Positions 1 to 32,445 of a stretch of DNA of 64,000 nucleotides are shown here, piece by piece; the first letter of the stretch is position 1; the number at the start of each line of letters is the position of its first letter. The stretch comes from Eleginops maclovinus (taxonomy: Eukaryota; Chordata; Actinopteri; Perciformes; Eleginopidae). The DNA lies in assembly GCF_036324505.1 (NCBI RefSeq), contig NC_086355.1, forward strand, positions 25,602,518 to 25,666,517, read 5' to 3'. The notes under the pieces are model-generated. The model had not been told where the DNA came from. It saw nothing but the letters and a program-made list of their open reading frames with translations, and made no database searches. The translations under genes were made by a program, and so were the position numbers.

Positions 1-26
1 GTGGTGTGGTGTGTGTGTGCCCTCAG

Positions 27-19533
<19,507 letters not shown>

Positions 19534-22500
19534 GAGAACCATCTGGAAATCTAACTTCCTCTATAGGAGAGATATGGAAAACAAAACTAATCCTCAAATG
19601 GCAACTAACCACCCCCCCCCCTACCACCCACCGTGGACAACTCTGCTGTTATGGTCCTGTCTCACTCAGCACTCACTTCTCTCACATATGTAAGAGTGGT
19701 GAGTGGAGAGGGGACTGAGAGCTGCTCTGTACGGCTTCTTGTTTTCACCTTCTATCATCCTGCCACATGTGTGCTTTATCTCTTCAGTTGATGGCCTTGT
19801 TTATTGGATTTCTAGCACCTCCCTCACCTCTAACCTGCACTTCAGAGACAGCTGCTGAAACCCCCTGAGCTCCCCCCCACCCCTATCCCCCCGGACCTCC
19901 AAACTGTGTCCTCTCTGCACTGAGGCTGCAGTGTTATGAACAATAATACACACACACTAATCACCGTTGCACAACAAACACACACAAACATTATATTTTT
20001 TGATTGATTGTGCATAGGAGTGTCTCCCCCGGGATTTTTCACCAGCATGGAAAGATGTGACATTTTAGACTTTGAGCTGGTTGTTGGCTGGTCCTCCATG
20101 CCTGTCTGAGAGCAGGGGATACACTAGTGTGCACAAACACACACAAAAACATAGACATAGAGCAGTTCCCTGATACTGAAAGTCCACTTGTCCTCACAGT
20201 TCCTGGATAAGCTGGACAAAGACTCACCAGCTCTTCTGAGTCTTTGAGCTGCTGTGAGGATGACGTGAGGCTCTGGTTACTTTCAATACTGAGAGATCAT
20301 AACTCCGAAAACGTGAAGACGAATATCTGAGGCTCTCTTTCTGCATATTCTAAACAAGGCATCCAGCATCACACACTCATGCATTCGCTGTGATGCTGTG
20401 GGTGCATGTTCTTATTGTGTAACACATGGCACTACACAGAAACATTACCTCCCTGTCTTTCACACATTTATCATGAGCAATAGATCCACTTTCACACAGG
20501 GACAGGGGACGCCTGCTCACATGTGGGACACAAAAAGTCCTCCTCACTGGTGAAGTCCTCCTCCCACCTCTGTGAAAGTGATCAATGTACCAAATAAGAC
20601 TGGATGTATTCACCTCAAACAACTCTATTCAGCCCCTGAAGAGGATCCGGCCTCACACAGTTGAGAGGTGGAAGTGGGGGGGTAGAGTTGGAACGTGACA
20701 CGGTTGCTTGAGGAAGAGAGCGTGATTCACTCGATGTTGGCCCCGGACTGCGCCTTGTCAGCTGAAAGACAGGAGCCTGGCGTCACCCAGGTGCCAGTCA
20801 GGGTGCAAAGTGGGATCTTTTTTAGTGCCTCTTCTGTTTTCCTGACCATACAGTGAAATTTCATAAGGGAAGATATTGGATTTCCTTGTAAAAATATGAC
20901 CAGATCCATGTGTCTCACAGATGGTAAAACCAAAAGGGACAGTTAGTGACTAAATCAAATGTAACTTAAAGGTAACAAAGTCAAAACCACATGTTTTTCT
21001 CCTCTTACCTGCAGTACTATTTTTGAATCTGGATTGTTCTGGTGCAAAAGTAGATGGCATTCAGCTTGTGAAAAAACACATCTAAAAATCTCAACACTAA
21101 TGAACGAAATCACAACCCTGTAAGTCCGGATAATACACACACCTTGTTGTGAGCAGTTTGAGGTGGGAACTATATCCTTTACACCTACCCAAATCCACCA
21201 ACTCAGTCTACACGCAGAGGGAAGAGCAGATCTACTTACATTGAACGGCTCATAAAAAGGTCTGTGGATTATCTTGAGTATCCAGGTAATGATTTGTACC
21301 TTGAGCATCACAAGACAATGCTATCTAGTTTTATTATATTGGAGAGAAAATCCGACATTGTTATTTTTAGGACATTATTTCAAACACCAAACAACTGAAC
21401 TGTCCCTCTGAGAAGCTGCGGTTTAAATTCCTAAAACAAACACAGGGGGGCAGCAGGTGAGCTGTGATTATATGGAACCTTTAATCTAAAGACCCAGTGT
21501 TTCCCTCCACTCTGAATCAACTGACCTGTGCTGGTGATGTCATCAGCAACATGAATATTAAACTTTAGAACTCTTGGTACATAAGTCCATGCCAGGCAAT
21601 AGTTGAAAAGCATGTGATAAACCATTTCTCTAAGTGCACGGCCCAAACCCTGAGGACCATTTACTCTAACGCACTTTCTTACATGCACTCAATCACTCAC
21701 ACACACATACACACACAAGATACACCTACTGTACAGAGTCCTGTTGGAGCTACACCACAGGGGCTGGAATAGTGCTAGAGAGCCCCACGTGCAATGTGAA
21801 ATGTGGAGGCAGACTTTAGAATCCCAGCCCCCCCCCCCCCCTTCCAGTCCAATACTGCATGCGGGATCTTCCCGGTGAGCTCTGTGAGCTGTGCTGGGGC
21901 AGAAACCCCTAGGTGGCGTTGTGTTATAGCTCGATATTGCATGCTGAAATAGTGCAACACACTGTCCTTACTAGCTTTTTTTGCATGAGGATATTGCTGT
22001 CCGTTCAGAACAAGGGGTGAGGGAGTAGGTGGAGTGGCGTCGCTCTGGTTGTGGCGCTCACTTGAGGGCATGCGGCCTTATGCTTACCTGGCACTGTCAT
22101 ACCTTGAGTGTGGAGCTCATAGGAACAAGGTGTGGGAAATAGGTGCTTTATTCACTTAGATTTAGCTCTGGGAATGGACAATGTGCAAATGCGACTGGTT
22201 TCTCTATGACAGTGTAATGGCGAGTATCTCGGCAGCATGTTTCAGAACGTCACTTTCACATGTGTGTGTCTGCCTATCTTAGTAATAGGTTGATGGTTAT
22301 GGTTCATTGCTCTGTGATGAATCAATAGGGCTGTTTTGATTTTGTGAAACGTGAGAGCACATGTTCGTGTACCATGTGTGCGGTCCTGTTTGTCTCCTTG
22401 TATATAAATGTATATGTATGTCTGTCCTGTTGTGTGTATAAATATATATTTTGCACCGAATGTACCAAAGGTTTGGGGCTTGCAAAGTCAACCATTAGAC

Positions 22501-22777
22501 CTGCTCTCTATTTCTGTCTACCCAACACATCCCACAGTCGTTACAGAGCATTGCCTCATGTTGGAGGCGCAGTGTGGCATGCCAACAACGCTTCACGTTA
22601 GGATTATACATTCACTCGGTCAGTTTTTCCATAAGGAGGCTTTTCTGCTGCAAATGAAGACAGTTGCACCTCTCTTGTCTCTAGTAGTACATTTCTGAGA
22701 GGACATGGCTCCAGTTTCAGAATTCCACTCTATGCAAAGCTCCTGTCTGTGTGTCTCCATTTCACCCCAATGATTGT
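19534..22777 (+). other. Probable hecw2 3' UTR
   Basis: No ORF with recognisable similarity, no TIR pair and no exon signals after the hecw2 stop. Because the first clear poly(A) signal I saw is at 22778, this 3.2 kb is best read as a long 3' UTR, possibly followed by intergenic DNA. Transcript extent is inferred. Confidence 0.45.
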
Positions 22778-22783
22778 AATAAA
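22778..22783 (+). terminator. Candidate hecw2 poly(A) signal AATAAA
   Basis: Canonical AATAAA 3.2 kb after the hecw2 stop, with GT-rich sequence nearby. It is the best candidate seen before the stk17b promoter; use is not shown. Confidence 0.35.
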
Positions 22784-23519
22784 AACAGAACAAATGGCAA
22801 ATTTTGATCATTGATATATGAGCCTTATTTATCTGTTAACAAGAGTTTTGCATCATCTGAATGAGTAAAATAACTACATGCATTATCTTCACAGTACATT
22901 ATTTAAAAAAAAACTTTCATTAGTATGTCCCCACTACCCCTCCTTGATTAAATGATGCCCTCCTTAACCTCAAGTTTGAACCTTTTCTTCTGATATATGT
23001 GAAAACAAGAGGAATAGAACATTTGAATACATAAACATCAACTAAATAAAATACACACAATTTGGGGATAAATAATCATTTTTAAAAATCCAAATATAAA
23101 ACCATCCCAATACATACTTGATCATTTTTAATTGCATGATGCATAAGACCTGCATGGGTTCTGTAGTGAGGTGAGTGGTCTCTCAGTGACAGGGGCTCCG
23201 TAAAGAAGGAAGCTCATTTCTGACTGAAAAAAACTGCTTGTTCAATATTAAGAAAATGTTAAATATTACAAAAATAAAAAGACTGGAGAGTTAAACACCT
23301 AAACTAAGAATGACTTCGTAGGCTACTTTAAAAAATATGAGAGAAAGAAAAAATCTAAAGAATAATGAATCATCTAAAAATTATGACTTATAGTATTTTT
23401 AAGTTATAATTAAATAACCCAAACCCTAGTAAAAGTCGAACTTTTGATTATTTTGACAAATGTGTGACTCAGAAAGTAAAATGAATGACTCATATAATTA
23501 TAGAGTAAAGGATTGCAGG

Positions 23520-24043
23520 CTTTTATATTCAAGTTTCAAATAAACTCGACCGCCCCCTTTTCAAACACAACCATAATGCGCATGCGCCAGGCAATGACGT
23601 GTCCACAAAGTGTCAAACAGTAGGATGTGAAAATGATCGAAAACTCTCCAGATATACGAACTAACCCATTCCCCTGTAGCCTGCAGCGGCACTTTGGATA
23701 ATTTAACCACCGGATACAGCCGTATGTAACGCTTTTATAGATTAACCGTTCCTCTTTAGTTTAGCTGTAGAAAATAGATTTAACTCACTTTAGAAGCAGC
23801 GACATTGACCGTCGAGCTAACTTAGTTAGCGACAGTCGAGCTAGCCGGGTCGGTAAAGTAGCTAAACTACACTAGCATAGTAACCGGCTTGGTTAACATT
23901 AACATGTAACTGATGTAGAGCTGGCAGTGTAAACGTTAGATAGCCTCTTAGGATAGTTGCTTGGTCTCATTCTGTAAGCGTTCACCGCGGTCCCAGCAGC
24001 CGGGCAGCTGGCTGGCAGCGGGGCTGATCCCTGAGCAGCAGAG
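23520..24043 (+). promoter_or_regulatory. stk17b promoter and 5' UTR
   Basis: A rise in CpG content ends at the stk17b ATG, with a palindromic NRF1-type site GCGCATGCGC at 23578-23587 and a nearby CRE-like ATGACGTGT (about 23594-23602). No TATA box is obvious, typical of a housekeeping promoter. A near-duplicated GTCGAGCTA motif occurs at about 23811 and 23835. The exact transcription start is unknown. Confidence 0.6.
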
Positions 24044-27000
24044 ATGTCTCGGAGGCGGCTGGACAGTCGCAGCGGGCCGGCGGCGGGGCTGCTCTGCGAG
24101 TGTCAGACCCCCATCAGCACGGAGCCCATGGAGAGTGTGTATGAAATCACCGGAGAGCTCGGGAGGTGAGTCCTACACAAGTGACTGCTGTCCGGGACTG
24201 TGAGGGTCTCTGAGGGGGGCTCAGATGCTCCCCTCTGGGTAGAACGCTGACTGCAGGACGGTGGTTCCGTTATGCACAATTACTAAGATTTTTTACGGAC
24301 GGGATTTATTAATGGGAATATTTGGAATTGTAAAAGTGGTGTGTACGTGTGACTCACTGTAAACAAGACGTTAACAGGACAGTTTAGACTTCATGACAAA
24401 TGGACTGTTGGCTCATAGCCACAGTACAGAGCGCATTACAGTAACATGTATGAACCGACAGTGGTGAGGAAAGCCTGTTTAATGCTAATGTTTGACAGTT
24501 CCAATTATTGATCTCACTGGTAATTAATTGTACTTTTTATAAATATATTTATTTTATTACATTTCATCTTTCATTGTACATATTGTTCTTTATTTTATAC
24601 TGAATTTGAGCAACTGTCACACAACTGAATTTCCCTCTGGATAGACAAAGTATTTTGATTCTGATTCTGAAATGATCTAAATGAGTTCATCATAAATCGA
24701 CCCTTGTGCTACTATCATATGATACAATGAATTGTGACATAGTTTCAAATGACAGTCCTTTCCTATATTATTGCATCTGAGTGTTCAGACTAAACTGGGT
24801 CACTAAACTAGGTTACATTGTCACTATAGATTAACACAGCATCTAACATGAGAGTAAAAAGGCTATAACTGCCACTTTTCACATGAATAACAGAAGCCTG
24901 AACAATATACTGTTCTGGCAGAGAATAATCTGTCCTTTCTCTAACCAGTTATAATAATATAAACTCAGAGTTTCCTATAATGTCTGTATGTGCATGCATG
25001 ACTTGCACAGATCAAGTAAATCGACTTCAGCTGATTTGGACTCTGGACTGTAAGCTTAACCACTGTAAATACACGAGCCTTGCGTGCCAGGGGACCTGAC
25101 TTCATCGTGCTACAGTAGACCTTTGTCATGTGTTCGTGTGTTATTCATTGTGTGTTATGCACTTTTGTTTGCCATGGCAACAGCTGACGGTTGATGATCA
25201 TATCCTTGGTGCTCTGTGGTGTGTGTAAAGTAATGTGTCATCCTGTATCATTCGTATTACAAAGCAGGAGGAAGGAAACGAGCACATGTGGAAACTAGAC
25301 TTTAGAAAGAATAAATGGTACAGTCACTTCTGTTCACTTACCGTGTGTGTGATTCAACGAAACAGGAAGTTCTAAGGTGCAATCTTTTTAAGAACATTGT
25401 ACTTCTGCTTTGACCTTTTTTAAGGAACGTGAAGTTAACAACATAGGCTTCAATAATAAACACTGATCTTCACCTGTGGAAAATGTCACAAAACATGTTT
25501 CTATATTTCTTTGTTTGGCCGCACCTTTAAGAGACATTTACCGTCAATAAATCTGTGGATATTTATTTATCGAGTGATTTGAACATGCATCATCAGTATT
25601 TTGTCCATAACATTGTCTGAAATGACTCTGTTATGTGAGAAGGGTCAGCTGTTTTAGTTTGATTCAGATTTGATCATTTAGTCTACGTAGATATATATGA
25701 CATGTTGCATTGTTGGAGGGACTCTGGACCTAAGATTTTCATTGCCATAACTGCACTATATCTGCTGTGCACATGATAATAAAACCCTTGAACCTTGAAC
25801 CTAGTGCTGAAAATACAGAATTAAGTCAGTCATTTGCTGATTGTCAGCTGGTAGTTTTTGGCACATTTACTTTTTTACTACTATGGGTTATTCCCAGATG
25901 CTCTCCTTCACATTAGTAGGCACCTTTTCTAAAAAGCCCTGATAAAATAGGCTCTGTTATTGAAGCAGTGCCAAAAGTCAAAGTCTGTGGCCCTCCAGCT
26001 GGTTAGCATAGCATCTGGGGAGCTAAAGAGTGTTTGATGCAGGGGCTGAACACGGGGCGTCCATCAGCGGGCCAGAAACACAGCTTAACAAATGTGAGAG
26101 GTTTAAGTGGACGTAAGGACTGGATAAAGCGCTATATAAATGCAGTCCATTAACCATTGGAATATAAGCCATAGCCACTAGATCAGCAGATGTTTCATGG
26201 AGCCCCCTTATCCTCCACTGTTTAAAATGTACCTTCATGAGTAGTATTGCAAAGCCTATAAACAGTTGTATATTAGCAAGAGGATATACTCGTGAGGACA
26301 TCATCAGTGGTTGAAGCCTTCGAATATGTTGACAGGAAGTATAATAAGTTAATGACAGGAGGCATGACGTTTGACAGGTGTGGCATTTACTGGTAAGGGA
26401 GAGTCTAACGGAATATTAATCCATTGCATAATGGGGCTTAACTCATAGAAACTTTAAGTCTGAATAATTTCCACTCTGATCTTTTGTATGTCATTAACCC
26501 TGAACACCAGCAGTGTGGGCCCCACCCTGATAAACAACGAAAGAAAGATTTTTGTGCAGTATAACCCCGCTACACTGCCATAAATCATTACAAAATAAAA
26601 TAAATAAAACAAGTTGAATTTCTTTGATAACTTTGTTTAACGCAATGGCCTGACATAGATCTTTTTCTTTGGAATTTAATGGATCTGTTACATGCAAACA
26701 GATTTGGGGGGTGAGATTTGTTGTCTCCTGACAGAAACAGTCACACATGAGACTTTTATGGCCTATTGGAAATTTGAAATCCGACAATAGCTGCTGTGTT
26801 TACTGTTTCTGTCTATGGTCAGTGGAGGAATGTTGGTGACTTTCAAAGGAAACATTTCAAAGCATTTGAAATGTACCAACGTGTTGGGGGCCTCTGAGGG
26901 TTTGCTTGGTCATAAACAGTAAATTATTAATAAAGACATTTAGTGTGAGACTGAATGTTATCTTTTTAAAACCTGATCGGCAAATCTTAAAGTTTTCCAT

Positions 27001-29044
27001 CTGCACTTGTTGGTTGGATCCCAGATTAGTTTGTTAGTGAACGGATCTGATGTCTGACCGACAGGAGCATCTTAACATACGTCCTCTTTCTGCTCCCCAG
27101 GGGAAAGTTTGCTGTGGTGAAGCGCTGTGTGGAGAAGGCCACGGGGAAAGTGTTTGCTGCCAAGTTCCTCCGGAAGAGGAGGCGAGGTCGTGACTGCCGG
27201 GCCGAGGTCATCCACGAGATGGCGGTTCTGGAGACGGCCCGCAACAACACCCGCGTGGTCAACCTGCACGCTGCGTACGAGACGGACCACGACATCGTCC
27301 TCATGCTGGAATAGTGAGTTCAGTTCCAGTGACACTTTAACGGGAAATATGTGTCAGATGTGTCTAGCACTGGATACATGTTTCCACCACAAACAAGCAG
27401 ACAGCATGATCCTGTGAATACTGTGGAACGGCAACGTCCTGTCCAATCCCAAGGAGCTTCCACGCTCACTCATTGATTATGTAATGCTCCTTCTCACTAA
27501 CAGGTTTATCAGGACTATAGCAATGTTTGCTAAAATTCGAAATTCCGGCTCTGGTCGACCTGAAGAAACACCCTCATAGGCATCAGGTCCTGACCTCTTG
27601 ACCTTTACCAAAGCTTTTTCTTTTTCCTCTCCTGTGTCTATGACCTCAGACAGAGAACACAAGGTTCGTCTAAAGAAAAAAGGTTTCATCTGTGAAACGG
27701 GTTGAGGGGTTTGGCAAGTAGTTCCTTTTACTTTCAGGATCATTGCTTAGTGTTTTGGGAAATAATTCGCCCAACTGTTTAACAGATGAAAAGTAATGAA
27801 GGAAGTAACACTGTTCACCTGCTCAGATCACAGAGAGAACTGGAGAACTGGAGCAGCAGAACTTCAGGGCTTCTTATGGCATGTCATATATCCGGCTTTC
27901 TTTGTACCATCAAAAAAGAAACTAGAAGAGAGTTTCAAATTGGAAATGAGAATGCAATGGGGTTGTTTTGAAGTGAATGGTTCTGATTTCCTAACTACAC
28001 CTTAATACTTCTTGTTGGAGACTCCGTAATCCCTTCCTTAGAAGAGGCGTCCCTAACAACGCACCTTGTTTGTTCTAGACGCCTGCTAGCTCATTGAGGG
28101 CTAAGAAAATACCAAATTAGAAAGTTGAATAACCTGAAATGTAATAAAATCAGGTGGACCTTGTACTTGGTGCAACATTGTACTGTCAACTTCAGCTCTC
28201 TCAGCTGCAGTGAGTCAGCAGGAAGGAGGCGGCCATTGAAACCTCCAGCCCTGCACTCCCTGAAATCAGTGTATTCCTGTTTCTCCTGGACAAAGTGCAT
28301 CATATAAAAGTAAGCATAGTGTGCAGTGAGCCGGTCATTCAGCAGAAAGCACCCTTTCAGGCTCTCGAAGCACCCTGAAGGGGTGCTTTTGTCATTATTG
28401 ACCAGCTCACTGCACACTATCCCGCTTATTACACAGTGACTTCAATACTTTGACACTATTGAATCTTAATTGATGTTATTCATTTATAACGATGGCAACG
28501 TATCTTAAAATAACTGTTTTCTGTAACTGTCCAAGTCCGTTCAGTTTCTTTAAGCACTGCCAGAACCCCTGCTGTGTTCCTTACACTAAACAGTTCTGCC
28601 ATAACAAATACACATTTCAAAACAAGTATTCAAAAACTATTGCATTGTGTTTTTTTGATGGAGTCAAAGTATTTATTCAGCCACATCTGACATTAGATGG
28701 ACTGGACTAGTTTCTGCGGATTGATATGACTGCTCATGCCTTTGATCAGAGAGCTATCGATAGAAGAGCCGACTGCTGAAGCCCAAATTGACCAATGGGA
28801 ATTGGGTATTCAACTAAGGCGTGTATCAAACCTGCCCGGTGTTTCACTCTCCTCGGACATTACAGTAGAGGAGTGTGTGATGTGTGTACCTGTGTGTTGC
28901 AGTGCGGCCGGTGGAGAGATATTTGACCACTGTGTGTCTGAGGAGCTGCTGCCAGAGGTCCAGATCACCAGACTCATCAGACAGACCCTGGAGGGGGTCC
29001 ATCACCTGCACCAGAGCAGTCTGGTGCACCTAGACCTGAAGGTC

Positions 29045-29139
<95 letters not shown>

Positions 29140-32100
29140 CCTCACAAGTGCTCGCTTGTGTATTCTTTTTTAGAGAAGCTGTGGACCCAGCTTCCTGTTT
29201 CTGTGCCCAGAGGTGGGATTATAGGTGAACAAGAAGCCTTGCTCAACCGCACACTGTAAAATATGTGTACATTATTAAGGCATTGTGAACCTTTTTGATA
29301 AAGCAAAGTGTTTGACAGACAAAGCAAAGCACAAGAAGGAATAAAGACCAAATACAAAGGTAAAACATGGAGACAAAGCACGCAGAGACATGGTAAGGAC
29401 AAGACAAACTATGATGAAAGATAAAACAGTACAATAAATAAAAACAGATGCCAATCAAATCATGAAAATAAAGATAAAAACAATAAAAAAACATCACATA
29501 AAAGAAACTGTAGAAATAGGATTTAAGGGATTCTGTAAGGAAGGCAACGACACCAGGTCCTGCATTTTAGGTTTATTTATTTATTGTTCTGACTCGATAT
29601 TAAACAATGTGAAGATATCAGCCGGTCTTTCACACTCTAACAAAATAAGTTCAATTTAAATTAGGCTGAATACATACTTGAAAATAAGGAATCTAAACAT
29701 GATGAATACATTTAAAAAAATAAAATAAAAACCATCAGCTTATTTTAACCAGGCGCTCCTGGAATACATTATATAAAATATAACAATGCCCCATCAGTTT
29801 CTGTGTTTGTCATATGGGTTAATGCATTTGTTTTCACATCAAATCCATCCATACAGATATGACACTTAAGGAAGGACATGGAGGCTCTTGACTTGAGCAT
29901 ATGAAATGACTGTCTCTGTCACTGTATTGAGACAATGAAGTGCTGATGTCTGCAGGTGTAATGGTTGCAGAATGTCCAGCCTCGATATGAAAATGTGTCT
30001 CTTAAACACAATGATAAGGTCATATCCACGAGATGTGCTTTAACAACTGTCAGTAAAGCGTGTACTGTGTGTGGAATAGGCTCTCACTGATAACAGCATG
30101 TTGACACATATGGTCAGTGTGTTCTCAGCTCAGATGTTCAGAACACACACGTTATTCAGCACAGGGTCAAAGAGTTACATTCTGTTATATAAGGACTTCT
30201 GAGAGTCTGTCTTATCTCTGGCTGTTGCTCTGCGTGCTGCTCACCTCTGCGCCTCGTTCCTCCCTCAGCCGCAGAACATCCTGCTGACCTGCCTGTCTCC
30301 TCCTGGCGACATAAAGATCGTAGACTTCGGCCTGGCCCGCAGGCTGGGAGCGGTCGGAGAGCTCAGGGAGATCCTGGGAACGCCGGAATATGTGGGTAAG
30401 CTGATGATCATGAAACACGCTCAGACCGGAGACAGAAGAGTCCTCCAGAGGGAAACTGTCTTTGATTCTAACATCCACTGGTTCACAGAACATGAGTGCT
30501 TCAGCAGGTGGAAAAAAGAGTGACAACACCATTATTATTTCACAATTGCATATGAAATAATAATAATAATAAGACCACAGAGCCCTGCTGTCTGAAGCGA
30601 CCAGGTCCTAGATCAGCTGTAAAGGGACGCCATACTTTATAAAACTGAAACCAATAGAAGCTGACAGCTTCAGGAGGCATACACCCACCCAAACCACCTA
30701 TCCACTGAGGGACAGTTGGGGGTTCCTCCATCAGCCCCTTTAATCAAATGCACCTCCTAGCACAGAAGAGGAGGATTTGAATGAGTTTTAATTGATTTTA
30801 AATAATATTTGCGGGGAGTATCTATTCCTAAAATGCACAAAGAGATGTTAACTGTCTTCCAAATGATGTCATTGATTTCTTTAGAACCTCTCTCCAGAGT
30901 GTTTGGAGGTATACATGTGAAACGGTGAACACTGTATGTGCCTTCTGCTGTTTGCTCTCATATGTAGGCGGTGATTTATCTGAAATTGAGGTTCCTTTGC
31001 TCCATTAGCTGTCAAACAGTGATCTGTCTTTGGGGCTCAGAGGATCAGCAATGTGTGAGGCCGGAACAGCATGGTTCCAGGTACACACACCCTGCTGTCA
31101 GTCTGTTCTTTCCCATGTAGATTTCCCTCAGTCAGCCCTTTGTGAGTGTAATTGGTGTTTTGAATAACAACAGAAATGTGAGACGTCAGTAGTGGTGACA
31201 GAAACAACAGGAGGCATGAAATGCAACGAGATGTTCTATATGGGAGACAGTCCTGTAATATTGAATGACCACTGACTTTTTGTTTCATGTCTTTCTTCAG
31301 CTCCAGAGATCCTGAATTATGAGCCCATCACAACAGCCACCGACCTGTGGTGAGTGGCAGACTCTCTGTGACCATCAACATGCGTCACCTTCAAACCAAA
31401 TGAAGGTTATCCATTACAGCGTAAACCACACACCGCTAAGTAGCTCTGCTAAAGCTAATAGCTGTTTACACTTTGGATAATTATTTTAATAGTCACCTTT
31501 TGTTCTCACGTTTGTTGTGGCCAAAGTTATGAAGATAGATATAGCGTGAATGAGCTGTGTGCTCCTCCACATACTCTGACTTCTTCCTGCCGGTGTTCCT
31601 CAGGAGTGTGGGGGTGATAACCTACATGTTGGTGACGGGCGAGTCTCCGTTTGCTGGTGACGACAAGCAGGAGACGTACCTGAACGTGTCGCAGGTGAAC
31701 GTGGACTACAGCATGGAGGCCTTCTCCAGAGTGTCGGAGCTCGCCGTGGACTTCATCCGCAAGCTGCTGGTCAAAACGCCTGAGTGAGTGAGGCTCAAAC
31801 AGAGATGGAAAAATATTCCAGGATAACATCCAAGTTCAAATATGCTGAGGGTATTGTCCCCATAATGCCAGAAATAAACCCTCCATCTTTAACCGAGTTC
31901 TCCAGGTCCTTCTGACTGTGTGTTCCGTCAGTGTTTATTCACTGTTCTTTAACAAATGAACACTAGCCAATTGCACAGCCCTGAGTGAATGAATCTCCAT
32001 ATATGGACCTGCTAGATGTTGTGGAGAAAAGGTACAAACATAAACAACCAACATTGTCTTTTTTTACTTTTCTTGGTCATGTAAAGTTTTTATGGCGTTA

Positions 32101-32445
32101 TCTTTCTATGTAAAGCTTGATAATGTTTCTCTAACTATCAGAATAACTAGCCACGGTACTGCAGGTGACTGTTTGTTCATCAGTGTTGCTGTCAGTGTGT
32201 AACGCTGTACCCCCCCCCACAGGGACCGGCCCACCGCTGCAGAGTGCATGAGCCACCCCTGGCTGTGGCAGCTGTGTCTGTACCCCGAACCGGCATCCAC
32301 CCGCACTGTTCGCGAGAGAAGCTGCGGCGCCAAGTGGGGGGCCCCAGCCGAGGACAAGGAGAACTTCCTGGAGTCGCCCCACTCGCACGCTAAGAAGTTC
32401 CGCTTCGATGAGGAAAGGCCTGCCGCTGGAGATGGGGACATTTGA
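24044..32445 (+). CDS. stk17b: Serine/threonine kinase 17B (DRAK2-like)
   Basis: Seven exons with continuous phase: 24044-24165, 27101-27313, 28903-29041, 30269-30395, 31301-31349, 31604-31783, 32223-32445, giving 350 aa (human STK17B has 372). It starts [10 protein letters not shown], as in the mammalian protein. Kinase landmarks are the Gly-rich loop ELGRGKFAVV (38-47), catalytic Lys62 in AAKFL, the HLDLKPQN loop with Asp156 (this family has HLD instead of HRD), D177FG, GTPEYVAPE and [12 protein letters not shown]. The tail is short and ends with DKENF and KKFRFDE, the latter a match to the basic C-terminal motif of DRAK2. DRAK kinases are DAPK-family, pro-apoptotic and often nuclear. The start has no upstream in-frame ATG in the same exon. 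The paralogue stk17a is disfavoured by the neighbours. Confidence 0.95.
24600..24671 (+). repeat. LINE (L2/Rex-like) 3' tail
   Basis: Ends ATAGACAAAGTATTTTGATT followed by tandem CTGATT units, the characteristic short-repeat tail of fish L2-like LINEs. The coding part is absent (5' truncated). Confidence 0.55.
25705..25803 (+). repeat. LINE-type 3' tail with TTGAAC repeats
   Basis: Has the block TTGTTGGAGGGACTCTGGAC, then GTGCACATGATAATAAAACC and a CTTGAAC tandem tail. This matches the 3' end of a dispersed fish retroposon. No coding part is present. Confidence 0.5.
26105..26160 (+). repeat. LINE 3'-UTR fragment
   Basis: Contains GGATAAAGCGCTATATAAAT followed by GCAGTCCATTAACC, a common 3' end of fish L2/Rex-like LINEs. 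It is a short fragment. Confidence 0.5.
28316..28420. other. 105-nt imperfect hairpin in stk17b intron 2
   Basis: Outer arms 28316-28337 and 28399-28420 pair at 21 of 22 positions (ATAGTGTGCAGTGAGC...). After asymmetric internal loops, an inner stem pairs 28346-28361 with 28374-28389 (AAAGCACCC.. / ..GGGTGCTTT), 15 Watson-Crick pairs plus one wobble, closing a 12-nt loop. The shape is like a pre-miRNA or a very short MITE. No known miRNA family was recognised and expression is unknown. Confidence 0.6.
29051..29137 (+). repeat. (CA)n microsatellite just after the stk17b exon 3 donor
   Basis: About 87 bp of CA starting nine bases after the exon 3 boundary (AAG|GTCTGCGCG then CA). The donor GTCTGC is a weak match to GTRAGT. 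Confidence 0.95.
29138..30268 (+). other. Rest of stk17b intron 3
   Basis: AT-rich intron sequence. I saw no exon, paired TIRs or clear repeat family beyond A-rich tracts around 29460-29500. Confidence 0.5.

Larger units (their letters stand above)
24166..27100 (+). other. stk17b intron 1
   Basis: First intron, 2.9 kb, AT-rich. It holds three LINE-type 3' tails, annotated separately. I saw no exon-like ORF or paired TIRs. Confidence 0.6.
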
